A stretch of 64,000 bases of DNA from positions 33,150,089-33,214,088 of the forward strand of contig CM030362.1 of NCBI GenBank assembly GCA_017893485.1, read 5' to 3'. The translations under genes and the position numbers were made by a program. The notes under the pieces are model-generated. The model worked only from the letters and a program-made list of their open reading frames with translations. It had not been told where the DNA came from and ran no database searches. The stretch is from Hemerocallis citrina. Taxonomy: Eukaryota; Streptophyta; Magnoliopsida; Asparagales; Asphodelaceae. Below are positions 59,591 through 64,000 of the stretch, one piece after another. How positions within the stretch are numbered: position 1 is the stretch's first letter; every line of letters begins with the position of its first letter.

Positions 59591-60535
59591 TGAAGACTTA
59601 GAGGGCGTTCGAACCCCCCATTGTGATTCACTAGTAATTAACCTCCACATGGCTAACTTCAAAGTGGAGAGGATTCTGGTGGAAAATGGCAGTTCCGTCA
59701 ACATCCGCTTCCTGGCTGCCTTCCGAGGACTCAAGTCCGCAGGCTATACGCTCTATGGATTCACGGGAGTGCCAGTGACTATCGAATGGGTGATCACCCT
59801 GGACGTAACCGCTGGCAAAACTCCTACTACCCGAACGAAGCCAATCGATTTCATGGTCGTCGACATCCCAGCTGCTTACAATGTGATTCTAGGCCGACCT
59901 GGCCTTGCGGCTTTAGAAGCCGTCCCCTCGGCTTATCATCTCAAAATGAAGTTTCCCACCAAGGCAAGAGTGGGGGAAGTAAGGGGTAGTCAGGAGATGG
60001 TCCGCAAGTGTTACATGACCTATACTGGGGGACCTGTCCTTTCCCTCGAGACTCTCGAGATTCCCCAAGGGAATGCCCAGCCTATGTCCGAACCAGTAAA
60101 CGAGCTGGAGGAAGTGCTCTTTTCAGAGCAAGATCCGAACCGCAAGTTCTTCATCAGCAAGACCCTCCCCTCTGCCCTCCGTTCCGACATAGTCCAATGC
60201 ATCAGGAAGAACCATGATCTCTTTGCTTGGTCGGCTGCCGACATGCCAGGAATTTCCGAAGACCTCCTCGTCCACCACCTAAGTGTTGCTCTGGGGTCCG
60301 AACCGGTCCAACAGAAGAGGCGCAAATTCGCCCCTGAGCACCAACATGCCATCAAGGAAGAAGTGGACAAGCTCCTCAAAGCCCGATTTATACAAGAAGT
60401 CAACTATCCCGAGTGGCTCTCTAATGTTATTATGGTCAAGAAGGCCAACAGGAGTTGGACGATTTGCATTGACTTCACAGATTTGAACAAAGCATGCCCT
60501 AAGTATCCTTTCCCTCTCCCCAACATAAATACCTT
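59454..60535 (+). pseudogene. Tat-type protease and N-terminal reverse transcriptase
   Basis: The open frame contains VTFSDEDLEGVRTPHCDSLV and the protease motif VENGSSVNIRF, in which the catalytic Asp is replaced by Asn, so the protease should be dead. NVILGRPGLAALEAVPS follows, then the RT beginning FIQEVNYPEWLSNVIMVKK and TICIDFTDLNKACP. The frame continues open to 61034 only by chance, because the sequence after about 60535 belongs to the next LINE. Confidence 0.75.
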
Positions 60536-61352
60536 AATATGTTTTATCTCGTCATTAAATACCATAAATTCCTCCTTCATTAATCTGTTTTATCTCGTCA
60601 AGCTCTTCAAACCCTTTTCGTGTGTTCACCTATTTCGCTATTTCCTGTTCCCTCCTCTCTCCGGTGTGCCCTGTCCTATTTTGGTGGCGTCGTCGGTAGC
60701 TGGCTGCGTCTTCCCCCCTGCCTATTGCTGGTGTCCTCAGCGGAGCGCCGACAAGTTCAGCTTCTCTCCCTCCTCAGCAGGTGCGCGATCTTCTGACGTT
60801 GTCGTCGTGCCTAGCGAAGCATCCTCCCCTTTCGTCTCGCTCCTCACTATCAGTAAGTTTGGTCAGAGGCTTATCACTGTAAGTATTTCTCTCTCCGACT
60901 GGTTTTCATTCTCTCTTTTAGTTGAGTGGCTCGTTTCCGCTGGCCTGTTGCCAGTGTTTTGTCCGGATTGCAGTGCTGTTTTTTTGGCATTGGTGCTTTG
61001 GGTTACTGTCTTTTCGTGTTGCCCTCTTGAGTGAGCTCGTCTCGCTGTTTCTTAGTGACGTTCTGCGCTATTCTAGCTTTCTTAGCTATAGTCTTCCAAT
61101 CCTCCTATTGGAAGCTGCTGTTCTATTAGTGGATTGTTCTCCTCTCTCTTAGTAACTCCTTATTGGATTGTTCTCCTCTCCCTTAGTGGATTATTCTCGC
61201 TATTGTTGAGCTCAGTGTGAGTTGCTGTAGAGCCATCTCAGAGGTGATTCTGAGTTTCTCTGCTGCTCTCGTTATGGCTTGCTGTTATTTTTTCGCTTAT
61301 TGCCATTTGTCTGCGGAGTTTTTGGGCCTTTTGCTTGTAGAGGTGATAGCCC

Positions 61353-63539
61353 ATGGATCTTTCATGGGTGCAAGTAGTTAAAAAAAATTCAAAAAAAAGG
61401 CCTGGTCCCCCGTTGAGTTCTTTGAATGGGCCTAGCCCATCTGGGTTCCTGAGACCCGGTTATGCGAAGCTTCCGACCAATTTCCCTATCCTCTCTTCCC
61501 GCCATTCTCTCTCTCACTCCCCATCTCCTACTCTCTTCCCCAATCTGAAATCGCACCATTCTCTCATTACTTGCTTCCGATGCTTACAATCTGGTCACAT
61601 CAAAAAATTCTGTGTAGCTTCCATGAAGTGCCTCTTTTGCCTTAAAGATGGTCATTCGCGACCCAAGTGCTTCGCTCTTCAGAGGTTGCTGGGTATGTCT
61701 ATCGGAGTTCCGATCTCGGAGCAGGTACTCGAGGCTATCGATTTTCCGGCTTTACAACGTAAGCTTTCAACGGAACCCTCTCTATTCCCCAAACTCAAAA
61801 AGAAAAATTCTTCTAGATCCCCTCTGCTCCCTACGCCCCCTCCGAGCGATCGTATTGATGAGACTTTAGTACATCCTGCTAAAGAGAAGGTGTCTCTCCC
61901 ATCTACTGCTATCAAGCCGGATGTTTTTAAGGTGTTCATCCCTCCCTCTGACCTTTCGGATCGTTTAAAATCTTTTGACACTTATGGCGCCATTACTTTT
62001 GATGGGGGTTCTGTTCCGATTTTTACTCTCAATTCTCTCCTCAGTAATTCGTGTAATGTGAAGAACTGGGATTGGTTTCTTTGTTCTTGTTCCAATGGAG
62101 ACGTCGTTATTCGATGTCCGTCCCCAAAATTGCTTCAGGATCTGATTGAGAAAGCTTCTTTATCTATTGGATCGATTACGCTGGCTATCCGGAAGTGGAT
62201 TCAAGTTTCTCCCCCTAAGTCTGGTCCCAATCTGATCTCGACTGTTGTGACCTTACTGGGTTTGCCTCCATTTTGCGACTCTTTGCATAGAATGGGGCAC
62301 TTGGCGTGTTGTGTGGGTCATATTTCTAGCATCTCTTCGGCTTCTAAACTCGCTTCTGGCTGTTTGCAAGTGGAAGCGGTTTTTGACATTCCTGATTGTC
62401 AAGAACGTATCGAGGCTTTCGTGCTTCAAGATGGCTTGGTTTCCTTCCCTGTATCTGTTCAATACCATACTCCCCATCCTCTAAAGAGTGCTGGTATAGT
62501 CAGTTCATCTCTTCAGTCGAAGTCGAACACCATTGCCTCCCCCATCCCCCCATCGTTCCACCCCGGTTCAGTCTCGTCATCCAAGTCCCAGTGGAAGGCC
62601 CCACAGAAAGCTGCGGTAAAGAAAAAGTTCAATCATTCTAACAAACCTTTCGTACCTTCTGGCAAGCCGATGATCTCACCTGCTAAACCACCGAATCTTG
62701 TTTGGATTAACCCGGATCTCTCTTCTCAAGTCTCTGCCAAGCCTATTGCCAAAGCTTCGGATAGTCCGAAAGCTGCTCCCTTAACTATTGCCCCTTCTAT
62801 GATTTCTCAAGAGGTTAAGCTCCCGTCTTCGTCAGCTCTAACTACTTCCCTGGAATCCCTAACTACCACCAAGCATTCTGATACCTCTCAGTGGCCCAAG
62901 TGGGAAGTGAATCCCCATTTCGCGTCCGACTGGCAGCTGTTTCAACTGCAGGCGCATTTATCTTCTATTACGGCTGACGATCCGGCCTTACCTCAGATCA
63001 AAGTCAAATATGATAAAGCGTCTTTTGCTCCTAAGTGGACTGACCTCGACAACTTGTTGGATGATGAAGAAGAGGACCGAAAAAGGGATGTAGCCGACAG
63101 CAAGGTTAGCCTATTTGATTTTTTGTGTCTAATTTCCTTATTTGATTCGGTGCATTTTCATTCTTGTTCTTTGTGGCTAGTGATTCCTAGTCGTTTCAAA
63201 GGCCGACAGTTTAGTAACTGGTGCCTCTTCTCTCCTTCTCTCGTTCTGTTATCGGTAAAGAGTGGCTCTGTTTCTTCTGACATTAGGATTGCGATGCACT
63301 CTACCTTAAGTGTTTTTGTTCCCCATTTCAGTGCTTCTTTCTATACTGACCTATTTCCCTCGGAGGAGTGTGTTTTTGACTCCAGCACTTTTAAATTACC
63401 CTCTTCGTATTCTCCCGTTGTTGGCCGCTCTTCTCTGAACGTGCCTGAATACGCTCTTTCCAAGATTGGGAGCTTGCCCGTTCCGCTATCTAAGGATAGC
63501 GTCTCCAAAATGTCTAGTTCTAACCCCCGTTTGATCTAA
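61353..63539 (+). CDS. L1 ORF1 protein (CCHC, nucleic-acid binding)
   Basis: A 728-residue open frame begins MDLSWVQVVKKNSKK. Two CCHC knuckles, CFRCLQSGHIKKFC and CLFCLKDGHSRPKC, lie at about 74-110. The middle region (about 190-370) resembles the DUF4283-type fold of plant L1 ORF1, followed by a Ser/Pro/Lys-rich stretch and an acidic patch (LLDDEEEDRKRD, about 575). The last 140 residues have unusual hydrophobic composition. A possible splice donor (AAG/GTTAGC near 63106) leaves open that the true end is earlier. It would bind LINE RNA as part of the ribonucleoprotein. Confidence 0.75.
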   Translation: MDLSWVQVVKKNSKKRPGPPLSSLNGPSPSGFLRPGYAKLPTNFPILSSRHSLSHSPSPTLFPNLKSHHSLITCFRCLQSGHIKKFCVASMKCLFCLKDGHSRPKCFALQRLLGMSIGVPISEQVLEAIDFPALQRKLSTEPSLFPKLKKKNSSRSPLLPTPPPSDRIDETLVHPAKEKVSLPSTAIKPDVFKVFIPPSDLSDRLKSFDTYGAITFDGGSVPIFTLNSLLSNSCNVKNWDWFLCSCSNGDVVIRCPSPKLLQDLIEKASLSIGSITLAIRKWIQVSPPKSGPNLISTVVTLLGLPPFCDSLHRMGHLACCVGHISSISSASKLASGCLQVEAVFDIPDCQERIEAFVLQDGLVSFPVSVQYHTPHPLKSAGIVSSSLQSKSNTIASPIPPSFHPGSVSSSKSQWKAPQKAAVKKKFNHSNKPFVPSGKPMISPAKPPNLVWINPDLSSQVSAKPIAKASDSPKAAPLTIAPSMISQEVKLPSSSALTTSLESLTTTKHSDTSQWPKWEVNPHFASDWQLFQLQAHLSSITADDPALPQIKVKYDKASFAPKWTDLDNLLDDEEEDRKRDVADSKVSLFDFLCLISLFDSVHFHSCSLWLVIPSRFKGRQFSNWCLFSPSLVLLSVKSGSVSSDIRIAMHSTLSVFVPHFSASFYTDLFPSEECVFDSSTFKLPSSYSPVVGRSSLNVPEYALSKIGSLPVPLSKDSVSKMSSSNPRLI

Positions 63540-63798
63540 TCTAGTGCTCGCCTGCGAGCCAGATTAGACGCATCGGTCCATCGGCTCGACTCGATAGATA
63601 GCCAGTCGGCCCCTGCTGTTGTAGATGCTCAACCTCCCCTTGGATCGATTTTTCTCCTCTAATTCGATAATTGTTCTGATAGCGAATTATTATCCATTTC
63701 TTCCGATTTAGGCTTTCTATCGGTAGCATCTCCCTCTAAGGAGCGTCTACCATCAGGAAAAAAGAACGCTCTAGAGTTAAGGAGTTCAAAGGTATTTA
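63540..63798 (+). other. Spacer between L1 ORF1 and ORF2
   Basis: About 260 bp with stops in the ORF1 frame. No other gene is visible. How ORF2 is translated cannot be told from the sequence. Confidence 0.4.
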
Positions 63799-64000
63799 AT
63801 GATTACAGTCTCTTGGAACATTAGGGGTCTGAATTGTCCCGATAAACAAAGATCGGTCCTTCAATTGATTTCTTCGTCGCACTGCGATCTTATCTCCCTC
63901 CAAGAATCTAAAATCGAGGTCCCTTCTCCCTCCATTCTTAGATCGATCGGAGGTTCCTTTATATCGAAATGGATCTCCCTAGACGCGATAGGGACTAGGG
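63799..64000 (+). CDS. L1 ORF2 start, endonuclease N-terminus (partial)
   Basis: The open frame starts MITVSWNIRGLNCPDKQRSV and continues with ISLQESK. The N of WNIRGL and the E of QESK are the first metal-binding residues of the APE-like endonuclease. It runs off the window at 64000. Confidence 0.85.
   Translation, partial: MITVSWNIRGLNCPDKQRSVLQLISSSHCDLISLQESKIEVPSPSILRSIGGSFISKWISLDAIGTR

Larger units (their letters stand above)
56949..60535 (+). mobile_element. Truncated Tat-type Ty3/gypsy element
   Basis: A probable left LTR (about 56949-57517, with a TATA-like CTATAAATACCCC near 57258) is followed by TTGGCACCGTCTGTGGGA (57520-57537), close to the conserved primer-site region of plant Tat-lineage elements. 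A broken gag and a protease-RT frame follow. Similarity stops abruptly near 60535, early in reverse transcriptase, where LINE sequence begins. No right LTR is in the window. The left boundary rests on the TG start and loss of LINE similarity; no TSD could be tested. Confidence 0.72.
60536..64000 (+). mobile_element. L1-type LINE, 5' half (runs off the window)
   Basis: A pyrimidine-rich leader (60536-61352) is followed by ORF1 (61353-63539) and the start of ORF2 (63799 onwards). The leader has a near-duplicate of TTGGATTGTTCTCCTCTC at 61132 and 61163. The element appears to have inserted into the Tat gypsy element. ORF1 is fully open, so this copy is younger than the other LINEs here and may be intact beyond the edge. 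Confidence 0.75.

Noticed and set aside
60536..61034. C-terminal extension of the Tat protease-RT frame
   Set aside because: The frame stays open by chance into the leader of the next LINE. Similarity to reverse transcriptase stops near 60535.

Overview
This window is nuclear DNA from a flowering plant, probably a eudicot. The evidence is spliced genes with GT-AG introns, a plant-type tRNA-Glu(CTC), and a very high load of plant transposable elements: Ty1/copia, Ty3/gypsy, L1 and RTE LINEs, Helitron, hAT and Mutator-like elements. I cannot name the species. Only two protein-coding host genes and one tRNA gene are supported. Nearly all other open frames belong to transposons or are chance frames in repeats. 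I see no CRISPR array, bacterial operon or other prokaryotic feature.

Region 1 (1-3282): Helitron-derived repeats, then an L1 LINE remnant split by a 333-bp Helitron. Region 2 (3283-29701): one receptor-like/cytoplasmic protein kinase gene on the + strand. I reconstruct ten exons encoding about 1030 residues: an N-terminal USP-like domain, a kinase domain with the usual catalytic residues, and a Ser/Pro-rich tail with 37-residue tandem repeats. Intron 2 holds a non-autonomous copia element. Intron 8 (about 17 kb) holds an RTE LINE into which a Mutator-like element and a gypsy element inserted. The Mutator-like element was itself hit by a hAT element and by an L1 LINE, and the L1 carries a gypsy solo LTR. 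Most of these junctions can be checked by target-site duplications (TSDs).

Region 3 (29702-35383): intergenic DNA, then a four-exon BSD-domain gene on the - strand (186 residues) with an RTE fragment in one intron, and a tRNA-Glu gene about 140 bp upstream of its start on the same strand. Region 4 (35384-53296): a nested stack framed by a copia element with TSD CATAT. A small TRIM-like element sits in its left LTR (TSD TACGG). A large gypsy solo LTR sits in its internal region (TSD ACACA). Inside that solo LTR is an apparently intact, very young Tekay-type chromovirus (TSD CATTA, 2654-bp LTRs, full gag and pol). Region 5 (53302-64000): a 5'-shortened L1 LINE, a truncated Tat-type gypsy element, and the 5' half of another L1 LINE that runs off the window.

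The host genes show no functional link to each other. The TEs relate by nesting order and by shared families: two copies of the copia family, two L1 copies with the same 3' end, three related gypsy LTRs, and two RTE copies. The observations most worth checking are the intact Tekay element with an intron-like gag-pol spacer, paired GTCGAC palindromes at about 20-bp spacing in two unrelated LTR families, a gag-only copia family, and the kinase's repeat tail.
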